NCBI GenBank assembly: GCA_041159865.1
Contig: JBEAXK010000040.1
Coordinates: 1 to 32,005, forward strand
Direction of reading: 5' to 3'
From: BJGN01 sp041159865
GTDB lineage: Bacteria; Bacteroidota; Bacteroidia; Chitinophagales; Saprospiraceae
Length of the DNA: 32,005 nt
Every line of letters starts with the position of its first letter. The stretch's first letter is position 1. The translations under genes and the position numbers were made by a program. Positions 8,153 through 15,305 of this stretch are shown here, one piece after another. Below the pieces are notes generated by a model, which saw only the letters and a program-made list of their open reading frames with translations, had not been told where the DNA came from and did no database searches.

Positions 8153-8647
8153 TTAGGGATTAAAGGTAAGCAGATCTTCTATTTTTGCGTTTGCAAATAT
8201 TATGGTGCCTTCTTTTTTGTTTGGCCCTATAACATGAACAAGATTTTTTTGATCGTCGAACTCTCTGATGAGTAATGAATTTTTAATGTTAATGGTTTTA
8301 ATCTTTCCTGAAAAGGGAATTTCAAGATAAATCCACACAGCACTCATGTCTGAGGATCCCTCCTTACCAATAAAGGTATAATTCGTTAATTTCCCATTTA
8401 TCGAGAATGTAAGATTCTTTCTAAGGTACGATTCAATATGTTTTTCAGCCTGACCCGATTCTCTTTCCGTACAGATAAATAAACCAGTGTACCCTTGATT
8501 TTTTAAAGATTCCTCTAAATCATCAATAAATAAATGAACACTGATTTGGAGTGATTTTTCTTTTTCGTTATATTCTACCATCGTTTTACTTACGTGAAAA
8601 GTATGGGCGAGGTAAAAAAAACTACTTAGAAAAAGGAGAATTGGCAT
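8153..8647 (-). CDS. DUF6702 family exported protein
   Basis: 164 residues. The first ~15 residues (PILLFLSSFFYLAH) are a hydrophobic export signal, followed by HVSKTMVEYNEKEKSLQISVHLFIDDLEESL, the typical opening of the Bacteroidota DUF6702 family, which is periplasmic and of unknown function. The rest is rich in beta-strand-like alternation and ends in IEDLLTFNP. It lies 11 bases after the hupE-like gene, a pairing that recurs in Bacteroidota as I recall, so a shared role with that membrane protein is possible. No catalytic motif is evident. Confidence 0.75.
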   Translation of the reverse strand: MPILLFLSSFFYLAHTFHVSKTMVEYNEKEKSLQISVHLFIDDLEESLKNQGYTGLFICTERESGQAEKHIESYLRKNLTFSINGKLTNYTFIGKEGSSDMSAVWIYLEIPFSGKIKTINIKNSLLIREFDDQKNLVHVIGPNKKEGTIIFANAKIEDLLTFNP

Positions 8648-8658
8648 AATTAAATGAA

Positions 8659-9267
8659 TTAGTTTGGTATTCTTTCTAACATTAACATCAGGGCAATGCC
8701 TGCTGCAGCGCCAGAAATAAATATATTCCAGGAACGAATATTCATCTTAAATAATATGTGAAGGAGAAAGGAAAAACTTAATATAAAGGCAACAATGATT
8801 AATTGACCCAGTTCAACCCCCACATTGAAAGAAAATAATTGAGGAATTAAATCATTTTCTTGAGAAGGCATTGTTAATTGTCTAAAAAAATTTGAGAATC
8901 CTAATCCATGAATAAGTCCAAAAAATAAAGCTATTACATATTTAAGAATCATGGGTCTGGAAAATCCTGCTTTCTCACTGCTGGCCATTGCTGAAGGATG
9001 AGTATTGGAAATGGCGGTTATAAAGATAGTGACAGGTATCAGAAATTCAATAATATTGGCGGGGATATTCAGGATATTTAAAGCGGCCAGAGCCAGCGTT
9101 AGAGAGTGCCCGAGGGTGAAAGCAGTAACTAGGATAGCCACTTTTTTCCAGGATGACCATGGATAAACTGCACATAAGGCAACTAAAAACAGAATATGGT
9201 CATAACCAGCTAAATCGGCGATGTGCTCGAATCCTAAAGTGAGATAAGTGTAAAAAATGCCATTCAT
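8659..9267 (-). CDS. HupE/UreJ-like multi-pass membrane protein
   Basis: 202 residues with about six hydrophobic segments. The first helix holds LGFEHIADLAGYDHILFLVAL (about 11-31), with the spaced His and the Asp-His pair typical of HupE/UreJ proteins; a second histidine motif FGLIHGLGFSNFF lies near residue 116. HupE and UreJ are implicated in nickel or cobalt uptake for hydrogenase and urease, but neither enzyme is encoded here, so the substrate is open. It heads the operon that continues with DUF6702, yidD and hemB. The ATG is only 13 bases past the ahcY terminator. The nearest -7-like sequence is imperfect (TAACTTTA, minus strand, about 9273-9280), so its promoter is unclear and some read-through from ahcY is possible. 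Confidence 0.8.
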   Translation of the reverse strand: MNGIFYTYLTLGFEHIADLAGYDHILFLVALCAVYPWSSWKKVAILVTAFTLGHSLTLALAALNILNIPANIIEFLIPVTIFITAISNTHPSAMASSEKAGFSRPMILKYVIALFFGLIHGLGFSNFFRQLTMPSQENDLIPQLFSFNVGVELGQLIIVAFILSFSFLLHILFKMNIRSWNIFISGAAAGIALMLMLERIPN

Positions 9268-9280
9268 TGGATTAAAGTTA

Positions 9281-9313
9281 AAAAGGCCGGTAAATCTTCT
9301 TTACCGGCCTTTT
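9281..9313 (-). terminator. Intrinsic terminator of ahcY
   Basis: A perfect 14-bp hairpin (9281-9294 with 9300-9313, loop TCTTC) with core GGCCGG lies just beyond the ahcY stop on the minus strand and ends in a U-rich tail. It separates ahcY from the hupE-like operon. Confidence 0.85.
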
Positions 9314-9320
9314 GCCCTAT

Positions 9321-10634
9321 TTAATAACGATAATATTCTGGTTTAAATGGACCCGTGACCTCTACGCCAATATAATCGGCCTGATCTTTTGAAAGGGTCT
9401 CCAGTTCAACACCTATTTTAGCTAAATGCAACCTTGCTACTTCTTCGTCAAGTAGTTTAGGTAACATGTAAACTTTATTTTCGTATTTGCCCGGATTGTT
9501 GAAAAGTTCAATCTGTGCTAAGGTTTGATTCGTAAATGAATTTGACATTACAAAAGATGGATGACCCGTTGCACAACCTAAATTCACCAATCTGCCTTCA
9601 GCTAAAAGAATAATGTCTTTACCGTTCAGGGTATATTTATCAACCTGAGGCTTGATGTTCATTTTAACGGCATTGGAATGGTTGTTTAACCAGGCTACAT
9701 CAATTTCGTTGTCAAAATGCCCAATATTACAAAGAATGGTTTTGTCTTTCATTAAATAGAAATGAGCTTCTTTGATGATAGCACTATTTCCTGTGGCAGT
9801 TACCACGATATCGGCACGCGGAATGGCTTTTGCCATCGTAGTGACTTCATAGCCGTCCATAGCCGCTTGTAGCGCACAAATTGGATCTATTTCAGTAACA
9901 ATGACTCTGCAACCTGCACCACTTAAACTGGCTGCTGATCCCTTTCCTACATCCCCGTAACCTGCTACAACAGCAACTTTCCCTGCCATCATGATATCCG
10001 TTGCCCTTCGGATGGCGTCCACTAAAGATTCTTTGCAACCGTATTTGTTATCAAATTTAGATTTAGTTACCGAATCATTCACATTTATAGCAGGAACAGG
10101 CAGAGTTCCTTTTACTACTCTCTCATAAAGACGATGAACCCCTGTAGTAGTTTCTTCGGAAATACCCTTTAAGTCTTTCACCATTTCTGGGTATTTGTCT
10201 AAAACAATATTGGTTAAATCTCCCCCGTCATCTAAAATCATATTAAGATATTTGCCATCCTTAAATGATCTGAGCGTTTGTTCAACACACCACCAATATT
10301 CCTCTTCGTTCATCCCTTTCCAAGCATAAACAGGAATTCCAGCCGCTGCAATGGCTGCCGCAGCATGATCTTGTGTAGAGAATATATTGCAAGAAGACCA
10401 GGTAACTTCCGCTCCTAATGCTACTAATGTTTCGATTAATACAGCAGTTTGAATCGTCATGTGCAAACAACCTGCAATTCTAGCCCCGGCCAAAGGTTTA
10501 GATTCGCCATATTTTTCGCGAAGTGCCATTAGACCTGGCATTTCAGCTTCCGCTAATTCTATTTCTTTTCTGCCATAATCGGCTAATGCAATGTCTTTAA
10601 CTTTGTAGTTCAAGGCACTAGTTGCTGTACTCAT
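9321..10634 (-). CDS. ahcY: Adenosylhomocysteinase (S-adenosylhomocysteine hydrolase)
   Basis: 437 residues from the chosen ATG at 10634 (MSTATSALNYKVKDIALADYG), which matches the family N-terminus; the frame extends 12 codons upstream to another ATG, but those residues look like translated leader. The enzyme splits S-adenosylhomocysteine into homocysteine and adenosine in the methyl cycle, using tightly bound NAD. Visible blocks include GCLHMTIQTAVLIETL, WSSCNIFSTQDHAAAAI, the NAD-binding GYGDVGKGSAASLSGAG, and the C-terminal FKPEYYRY with the Lys and Tyr that contact NAD of the neighbouring subunit. It has its own terminator and a probable promoter at 10681-10688. Confidence 0.97.
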   Translation of the reverse strand: MSTATSALNYKVKDIALADYGRKEIELAEAEMPGLMALREKYGESKPLAGARIAGCLHMTIQTAVLIETLVALGAEVTWSSCNIFSTQDHAAAAIAAAGIPVYAWKGMNEEEYWWCVEQTLRSFKDGKYLNMILDDGGDLTNIVLDKYPEMVKDLKGISEETTTGVHRLYERVVKGTLPVPAINVNDSVTKSKFDNKYGCKESLVDAIRRATDIMMAGKVAVVAGYGDVGKGSAASLSGAGCRVIVTEIDPICALQAAMDGYEVTTMAKAIPRADIVVTATGNSAIIKEAHFYLMKDKTILCNIGHFDNEIDVAWLNNHSNAVKMNIKPQVDKYTLNGKDIILLAEGRLVNLGCATGHPSFVMSNSFTNQTLAQIELFNNPGKYENKVYMLPKLLDEEVARLHLAKIGVELETLSKDQADYIGVEVTGPFKPEYYRY

Positions 10635-10680
10635 TTTATTTATTTTTAAATTACAGATAATAAAATTCACAAAAAGTCTG

Positions 10681-10688
10681 CAAATTTA
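10681..10688 (-). promoter_or_regulatory. -7 promoter box of ahcY (TAAATTTG)
   Basis: Perfect TAnnTTTG match on the minus strand, about 47 bases upstream of the chosen ahcY ATG. No TTG is found 17-23 bases upstream; direct repeats (10707-10727) occupy that region instead. Confidence 0.5.
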
Positions 10689-10706
10689 AGAATTAAATGT
10701 ATTATG

Positions 10707-10727
10707 AGGTTAAAAGTTTAGGTTAAA
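10707..10727. repeat. Direct repeat of AGGTTAAA upstream of the ahcY promoter
   Basis: The 8-base word AGGTTAAA occurs at 10707-10714 and again at 10720-10727, a 13-base period. The pair lies about 20-40 bases upstream of the ahcY -7 box, where an activator would bind. It could also be chance in AT-rich DNA. Confidence 0.4.
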
Positions 10728-10738
10728 TCCTTTTAAAT

Positions 10739-11149
10739 CTAATTGTTTGGAAAATCTTCTTTTAAAGATAGGACAAAACGAGAAGCAGCTGCGGGATTGG
10801 TAGCGAGCGGAATATTATGAACGTCGCATAAGCGCATTAACATACTGACATCTACTTCATGTGGGTGTTTCCCGAGTGGGTCACGGAAAAATATAATCAT
10901 GTCAACTTTACCTTCAACCATGCGACTGGCTATTTGTGCATCCCCGCCTAATGGTCCGCTTAGCATTCTTTCTACCTCAAGCCCAGCTTTTTCAAGGTAG
11001 GATCCTGTCGTTCCAGTGGCAATAAGATGAATATTTCTTTCTTGAAAAAAGGCAATATGATCGCGTACAAATCCTACCATATCCACTTTTTTGGTATCAT
11101 GGGCAATAATAGCGATGGTGAAAGTCGTTTTTTGTGAATTCATGTTCAT
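10739..11149 (-). CDS. mgsA: Methylglyoxal synthase
   Basis: 136 residues, slightly shorter than E. coli MgsA (152). The enzyme turns dihydroxyacetone phosphate into methylglyoxal and phosphate, a bypass of lower glycolysis under phosphate limitation. HDTKK at 17-21, the phosphate-binding GTTGSYLE at 46-53, GPLGGDAQIA at 65-74 with the catalytic Asp70, FFRDPL with Asp90, and HPHEVD followed by NIPLATNPAAA fit the family well. The two ATGs at 11149 and 11143 are equivalent candidates. It is divergent from the DUF2911 gene and about 100 bases upstream of ahcY, without a clear terminator between. Confidence 0.95.
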   Translation of the reverse strand: MNMNSQKTTFTIAIIAHDTKKVDMVGFVRDHIAFFQERNIHLIATGTTGSYLEKAGLEVERMLSGPLGGDAQIASRMVEGKVDMIIFFRDPLGKHPHEVDVSMLMRLCDVHNIPLATNPAAASRFVLSLKEDFPNN

Positions 11150-11198
11150 TATTTGCCTTGGAAAAAAAATTAATAGTGCAATACTACCTTTAATGTAT

Positions 11199-11206
11199 TA
11201 ATTTTG
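11199..11206 (+). promoter_or_regulatory. -7 promoter box of the DUF2911 gene (TAATTTTG)
   Basis: A perfect TAnnTTTG match lies 36 bases upstream of the ATG at 11243. I see no TTG at the usual -33 distance. Confidence 0.5.
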
Positions 11207-11242
11207 CAAAAAAATCTATAAATCTTTAAAGAAAACCAAGTT

Positions 11243-12091
11243 ATGAGTAAGAATTTCTTAGTTAAAAGTATGGTTTGTCTTTCAGTTTTGGTTTTTACCA
11301 ATTCTTTGAATGCACAAATTATGACTCCTGCCGCAAGTGTAACCACTGAACTTAAAACGAAAGTGGGTTTGACAGATGTAACAATACTTTATTCTCGTCC
11401 TTCTATGAAAGGCAGAGGTATTTTCGGAAAAGAAGTTGTTCCCTTTGGTGCAACCTGGCGTACAGGTGCAAATTCAGTGACTAAATTAAGCTTCAGTGAA
11501 GATTTTAAATTAGGTGGCGCTGCTTTGAAAAAAGGTGATTATGCTATTCTTACCGTTCCAAACGCTACAGAATGGAAAATCATGCTTTACAAATATGAAA
11601 CGTCAAACTGGGCAAGCTATGTTGAAAAAACACCCGATGCTTCTTTTATGACACCAACAAAGGCTTTGGCTGAAAATGTGGAATCATTTACAATGGATGT
11701 AAATAATTACACCAACGAATCTGCAACTATTGAAATTAGCTGGGAAAAAACAAAGGTTAGCCTGCCTCTTACCGTTAATACGGATGCAAAAGTGATGGCT
11801 TCTATTGAAAAAGTATTGGCGGGTCCTTCTGCTTCAGATCTTTATGCCGCAGGTGCTTATTATCACGATGCTAAAAAGGATTTAAATAAAGCTTTGGAAA
11901 TGGTGCAAAAAGCAAATGCTTCTAACGCTCAATATTGGACTTTACGCAAAGAATCTTTGATTTTAGCTGACTTAGGAAGAAAAGCAGAAGCTATTGCCGT
12001 TGCTACGAAATCATTGGAACTAGCTAAAAAAGCAGCTAATGATGACTATATTCGTATGAATGAGGCGTCAATCGCCGCTTGGAAAAAATAA
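11243..12091 (+). CDS. DUF2911 domain protein with C-terminal TPR-like helices, periplasmic
   Basis: 282 residues. An N-terminal signal peptide (about 1-24, ending NSLNAQ) is followed by the DUF2911 domain (about 28-180) with the characteristic VTILYSRPSMKGRGIFGK and VPFGATWRTGANSVTKLSF. DUF2911 is a Bacteroidota-rich domain of unknown function. Residues about 195-282 (YHDAKKDLNKALEMVQKA, ALILADLGRKAEAIAVATK-like spacing) form two or three TPR-like helical hairpins, so the protein may act as a periplasmic binding or scaffold protein. It is monocistronic: promoter box at 11199 and a GNRA-loop terminator just after the stop. Its last 24 bases overlap the tail of the convergent epimerase gene. 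Confidence 0.85.
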   Translation: MSKNFLVKSMVCLSVLVFTNSLNAQIMTPAASVTTELKTKVGLTDVTILYSRPSMKGRGIFGKEVVPFGATWRTGANSVTKLSFSEDFKLGGAALKKGDYAILTVPNATEWKIMLYKYETSNWASYVEKTPDASFMTPTKALAENVESFTMDVNNYTNESATIEISWEKTKVSLPLTVNTDAKVMASIEKVLAGPSASDLYAAGAYYHDAKKDLNKALEMVQKANASNAQYWTLRKESLILADLGRKAEAIAVATKSLELAKKAANDDYIRMNEASIAAWKK

Positions 12092-12898
12092 TGGATCGGG
12101 ATATACGAAAGTATATCCCGTTATCTTTTTTACCTTTTCATTGCTGACATAACGCTCTGGTTCATTTCCCCAAATAAAAGTCGGCTCTTCCATTCCTTTT
12201 TCTTTAGCTCTTTGAGGGTAAAATATCCCTCTGGCGGGATGTTTGTCAGCACTTATATTGTAAATCCCTTGTGGAGTATCATTTAAAATTATTCGTTTTA
12301 TTATTTCTATTCCATCGGTTTGATGTACCAGGTTTACCTGTATTTCTCCTCCAGGAAGGTCTTTTTTATGTTTAAAAAAATGAGCAGGTTCTCTTCCAGG
12401 CCCAATTAATCCTCCCAACCTTAAAATATAAACATCATAATCCTTCGATTTTTGTTTCAATAATTCTTCCGCTTCGGCTAAGACTTTCTCCTGGCTTGTT
12501 TGTGGTTGTATTTCCCTTTCTTCGGTTAATATTCCCTTCGCATTGCCATATACACTGGTGGAACTGGTAAATAGTATTTTTTTTAGTTGCCTCAATTTCC
12601 CCGTCTGTTCCAAAATATGGGCTAAAATAGCTTTATAATGCTCCAGATTCGCTTGTTTTCCTAAAGACGGAGGTATTGTGATGATTAAAATTTCTGTTTC
12701 GGAAGGTATGGCGAATTTCTTCTCGAAATAATGTGAATCAAATATTAAAATCTGAGCTGTTATTCCTAAGGCAATTAGCTGGTCTCTTTTTTCTTCCTTA
12801 GTAGTTGTTGCAAATACAGAACACATCTCTTTTTTTAATGATACAGCTAAAGGAAACCCTAACCAACCTGCACCTATCATGGACACATAAGGAGACAT
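12068..12898 (-). CDS. NAD(P)-binding epimerase/dehydratase-like protein (atypical SDR, YeeZ-like)
   Basis: 276 residues. The N-terminal nucleotide-binding motif GAGWLG (9-14) and TSSTSVYG (111-118), LRLGGLIGPGR and a closing KITGYTFVYPDP match the atypical extended short-chain dehydrogenases related to E. coli YeeZ. The usual YxxxK catalytic pair is not evident: there is a Tyr in SVYG but no lysine four residues later, so activity may be altered. It begins 6 bases after the beta-helix lipoprotein gene and is probably co-transcribed with it. Its final codons overlap the DUF2911 gene and contain that gene's terminator hairpin; because the GYTFVYPD segment is family-like, the overlap appears genuine and not a missed stop. 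Confidence 0.8.
   Translation of the reverse strand: MSPYVSMIGAGWLGFPLAVSLKKEMCSVFATTTKEEKRDQLIALGITAQILIFDSHYFEKKFAIPSETEILIITIPPSLGKQANLEHYKAILAHILEQTGKLRQLKKILFTSSTSVYGNAKGILTEEREIQPQTSQEKVLAEAEELLKQKSKDYDVYILRLGGLIGPGREPAHFFKHKKDLPGGEIQVNLVHQTDGIEIIKRIILNDTPQGIYNISADKHPARGIFYPQRAKEKGMEEPTFIWGNEPERYVSNEKVKKITGYTFVYPDPLFFPSGD
12097..12132 (+). terminator. Terminator of the DUF2911 gene, inside the opposing epimerase CDS
   Basis: A perfect 10-bp stem (12097-12106 with 12111-12120) closed by a GAAA tetraloop lies 5 bases after the DUF2911 stop and is followed by TTATCTTTTTTA. The same bases encode the GYTFVYP stretch of the epimerase on the minus strand. Confidence 0.8.
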
Positions 12899-12904
12899 CT
12901 GCGC

Positions 12905-14419
12905 TTATTTTAATTGTTCAAAACACCCAATGTCTGGATTTGTTATATCTCTGTTTTTATTTAAAATATCTATTAAAATAGGGTAAGGCTTTAAAATTGG
13001 AATGCCCTTATTTGCGGCAACGGAAAGTGAATCAAGTATATAATTATCATCCTCAGGTTTTTTGAAAACTTTGCTTTGAATCGTTCCGTTGATACAATTT
13101 TTACAATTATCGGTCAGGAAATTAGCGAATTGTTTATTCTGACCTGTTAACAACTCTTTTACTCGAACTACACAGTTTTCCATAAGAACATTAAACAAAG
13201 GTTTATTTTGCCCTCCGGAAATGTCTGACAAATTAATTTCATCCTGGTCGGAGCCATATAGAATACTATTTCTAAAGCTGGCATTAAGTCTGTATTGGCT
13301 TCTGCGCTGGCAGGTGACCGGGTCATCATAACAGATATAGTTGGTCATTCCTAAAGCGGAAGAATTACTTCCATAACTGGCTATAGTACAATAATTGAAT
13401 TGATAATCGCCCCCATTAATGAATTGAACCGCATTGCCTCCATTATTGTATATCAGGCAGTTATCGGCATTAATGGTTGCCCTAACGCCTACCAATCCAT
13501 TAGAAGAAGTATTGAAAATCCGGGAATTATTCAGGGTACAGGATGCGGTTGAGTCGACATATAAACCAATGATACTATTTTTAATAGTCGTATATGAAAT
13601 TTGATTTCCTTTGGATCCCCGTCCCAGGACAATTCCATACCATTGCCCTGCAACATCCTGGTATTCAGGTTCAAGACGATCACCTTGCAGGATAATCGGT
13701 TTTTCAAAAGTCCCATTCATGATCAATTTTCCGAAAGGGAGAGTGTATAAAATACCATCATTAAAAACACCAAAAGCCTTATTTTTTACAACCCCTCCAT
13801 GTACATAAATACGGGTACCTGGGGGTATATTTAACGTGCAGCTGTCAATAAAAATTTCGCCATAGAGAACATAAGGTTTTGGATCATTCCAGTTTATTTG
13901 TCCGTTATTACAACTTAAAACTACTGGAACACCCTGGTTAAAACGGGACGGAAAATAATTGGCGTTTTGCCCCCATGCCTCTAAGGTAACGATTTGTTTA
14001 TTTCCATTGACCTCCAAAACTAGCTCTTCATTGAATATAAAAGGGCTTACCGAAATGGGAGCATTGGGATTAATGGTTACCGTTGCAAAAAGATAAATAC
14101 TATCTTTGGGGTAGATGGGAATATCCTTGAGTGCTTTTGTTCCAGGAATTCCATCTACATTGATTCGAAATTTACTGTTTGCACCCGCAGCTAAATAAAG
14201 AGAACTGATATTTATAGCTTCTTTGGAGGGATTGTAAATTTTTAAAATTCTCGTAGAAGAGCCAATCTGAGTAAAAACAGTATCAAATCTTAAGGTATCA
14301 GTGGAAAAGGTAACTTTATCCTCTGAGGAGGTAGTGAAAACCCATTCTTTCTGACATGAGTACATGAAAAAAAGGCAAATAAAAATGGAAAAGCCTTTAA
14401 TTAGGCGAAAAGTATGCAT
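12905..14419 (-). CDS. Lipoprotein with right-handed parallel beta-helix domain
   Basis: 504 residues. A lipoprotein signal ends at Cys22 (FFMYSC). Residues about 40-150 look like a beta-sandwich (TDTLRFDTVFTQIGSSTRILKIYNP type, seen in choice-of-anchor proteins), and about 165-440 consist of short beta-strand turns with Asn and Gly (ISYTTIKNSIIGLYVDSTAS, NADNCLIYNNGGNAVQF, NYCTIASYGSN) typical of a right-handed parallel beta-helix. It ends in NPDIGCFEQ, the common closing phrase of such proteins. The fold suggests binding or cleavage of polysaccharide at the envelope, but no catalytic residues can be assigned. No type IX sorting domain is seen. It is transcribed before the epimerase gene, from a -7 box at 14437-14444. 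Confidence 0.8.
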   Translation of the reverse strand: MHTFRLIKGFSIFICLFFMYSCQKEWVFTTSSEDKVTFSTDTLRFDTVFTQIGSSTRILKIYNPSKEAINISSLYLAAGANSKFRINVDGIPGTKALKDIPIYPKDSIYLFATVTINPNAPISVSPFIFNEELVLEVNGNKQIVTLEAWGQNANYFPSRFNQGVPVVLSCNNGQINWNDPKPYVLYGEIFIDSCTLNIPPGTRIYVHGGVVKNKAFGVFNDGILYTLPFGKLIMNGTFEKPIILQGDRLEPEYQDVAGQWYGIVLGRGSKGNQISYTTIKNSIIGLYVDSTASCTLNNSRIFNTSSNGLVGVRATINADNCLIYNNGGNAVQFINGGDYQFNYCTIASYGSNSSALGMTNYICYDDPVTCQRRSQYRLNASFRNSILYGSDQDEINLSDISGGQNKPLFNVLMENCVVRVKELLTGQNKQFANFLTDNCKNCINGTIQSKVFKKPEDDNYILDSLSVAANKGIPILKPYPILIDILNKNRDITNPDIGCFEQLK

Positions 14420-14436
14420 GGATCCAGTTTAGAGGA

Positions 14437-14444
14437 CAAATATA
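14437..14444 (-). promoter_or_regulatory. -7 promoter box of the beta-helix lipoprotein gene (TATATTTG)
   Basis: A perfect TAnnTTTG match on the minus strand, 17 bases upstream of the ATG at 14419, predicts a leader of only about 12-14 bases. No TTG lies at the usual upstream distance. Confidence 0.5.
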
Positions 14445-14512
14445 AGGGAAGACGTTGTTCTTAAAGCTTATATTTTTACATTTACTTAAATTCTTTCTCA
14501 TTTAACTCATTT

Positions 14513-15220
14513 ATGTCAGAAAATAAACTTCAACATATCGTTCTCATTATCCCTGCCTTGAATGAAGAATTAGGTATTTCTAATGTCCTTCAAGGTATAC
14601 CGCCTGGTATTTTTCAGGAAATAGTTGTTTCTGATAATGGGAGCACGGATAGGACAGCGGAAGTAGCCGCCCATTGGGGGGCAACCATCGTTTTTGAACC
14701 AAGAAGAGGCTATGGATCCGCTTGCCTGGCTGCTATCTCCTATTTGAAAAACAAAATACTGACTCATCCCATCGATTTAGTTGTTTTTTTAGATGCTGAT
14801 AATTCTGATCATCCATCAGATATTTTTAAAATCTTAATGCCTTTTGAAAAAAATGAGGTGATGATGGTCATTGGCTCCAGAGTTTTAGGAAACAGAGAAG
14901 AAGATGCCTTATTATCACATCAACAATTTGGAAATTTAATGGCTACCTCTTTAATAAAATGGCTGTATGGAACCCAATTTACAGACTTAGGTCCTTTTAG
15001 AGCTATTCGATGGTCCGCACTTATTTCTTTGGACATGCAAGATATCGATTTTGGCTGGACAGTAGAAATGCAGATAAAGGCTGCAAAAAATAAATGGACC
15101 TGCGTGGAAGTCCCCGTAGATTATAGGAAAAGACTCGGAAAATCAAAAATATCAGGAACCTTAAAAGGAAGTATTTTAGCCGGGCATAAAATATTATGGA
15201 CAATCTTTAAATTATTGTAA
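14513..15220 (+). CDS. Family 2 glycosyltransferase, polyprenyl-phosphate-hexose synthase type
   Basis: 235 residues, a single GT-A domain. PALNEE near 14-19, the nucleotide-sugar-binding DNGSTDRT at 41-48, the metal-binding DAD at 94-96 and GSRVLGNRE near 141-149 are typical of dolichol/undecaprenyl-phosphate mannose or glucose synthases (DPM1 group). There are no clear C-terminal transmembrane helices, as in soluble DPM1 forms. The product would be a lipid-linked sugar on the cytoplasmic membrane face. It is followed after 85 bases by a processive GT2 and then a GT-C enzyme, which typically consumes such lipid-linked sugars. Sugar specificity cannot be read from the sequence. Confidence 0.85.
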   Translation: MSENKLQHIVLIIPALNEELGISNVLQGIPPGIFQEIVVSDNGSTDRTAEVAAHWGATIVFEPRRGYGSACLAAISYLKNKILTHPIDLVVFLDADNSDHPSDIFKILMPFEKNEVMMVIGSRVLGNREEDALLSHQQFGNLMATSLIKWLYGTQFTDLGPFRAIRWSALISLDMQDIDFGWTVEMQIKAAKNKWTCVEVPVDYRKRLGKSKISGTLKGSILAGHKILWTIFKLL

Positions 15221-15225
15221 ATTTG
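15218..15225 (+). promoter_or_regulatory. -7 promoter box upstream of the processive GT2 gene (TAAATTTG)
   Basis: A perfect TAnnTTTG match overlaps the stop codon of the preceding gene and lies 80 bases upstream of the ATG at 15306. No good TTG lies at -33. A 9-bp inverted repeat begins where transcription should start. Confidence 0.4.
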
Positions 15226-15228
15226 CAC

Positions 15229-15272
15229 TCCTAAATTGTGACTTTTTATACCAACTGACCTCTAATTTAGGA
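15229..15272 (+). repeat. Inverted repeat in the leader of the processive GT2 gene
   Basis: Perfect 9-base arms TCCTAAATT (15229-15237) and AATTTAGGA (15264-15272) enclose a 26-base loop. There is no T-run after the second arm, so it is not a typical terminator. It could form a 5' leader stem-loop or be a binding site. Confidence 0.5.
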
Positions 15273-15305
15273 AGACTCTTTTATCATCTACAACTTATTT
15301 CCACT

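Noticed and set aside
9268..9280. -7-like TAACTTTA directly before the hupE-like gene
   Set aside because: One mismatch to TAnnTTTG, no TTG at the right distance and almost no room for a leader, so I did not list it as a promoter.
10635..10670. N-terminal extension of AhcY by 12 residues
   Set aside because: The extra residues do not fit the family, whereas the ATG at 10634 does.
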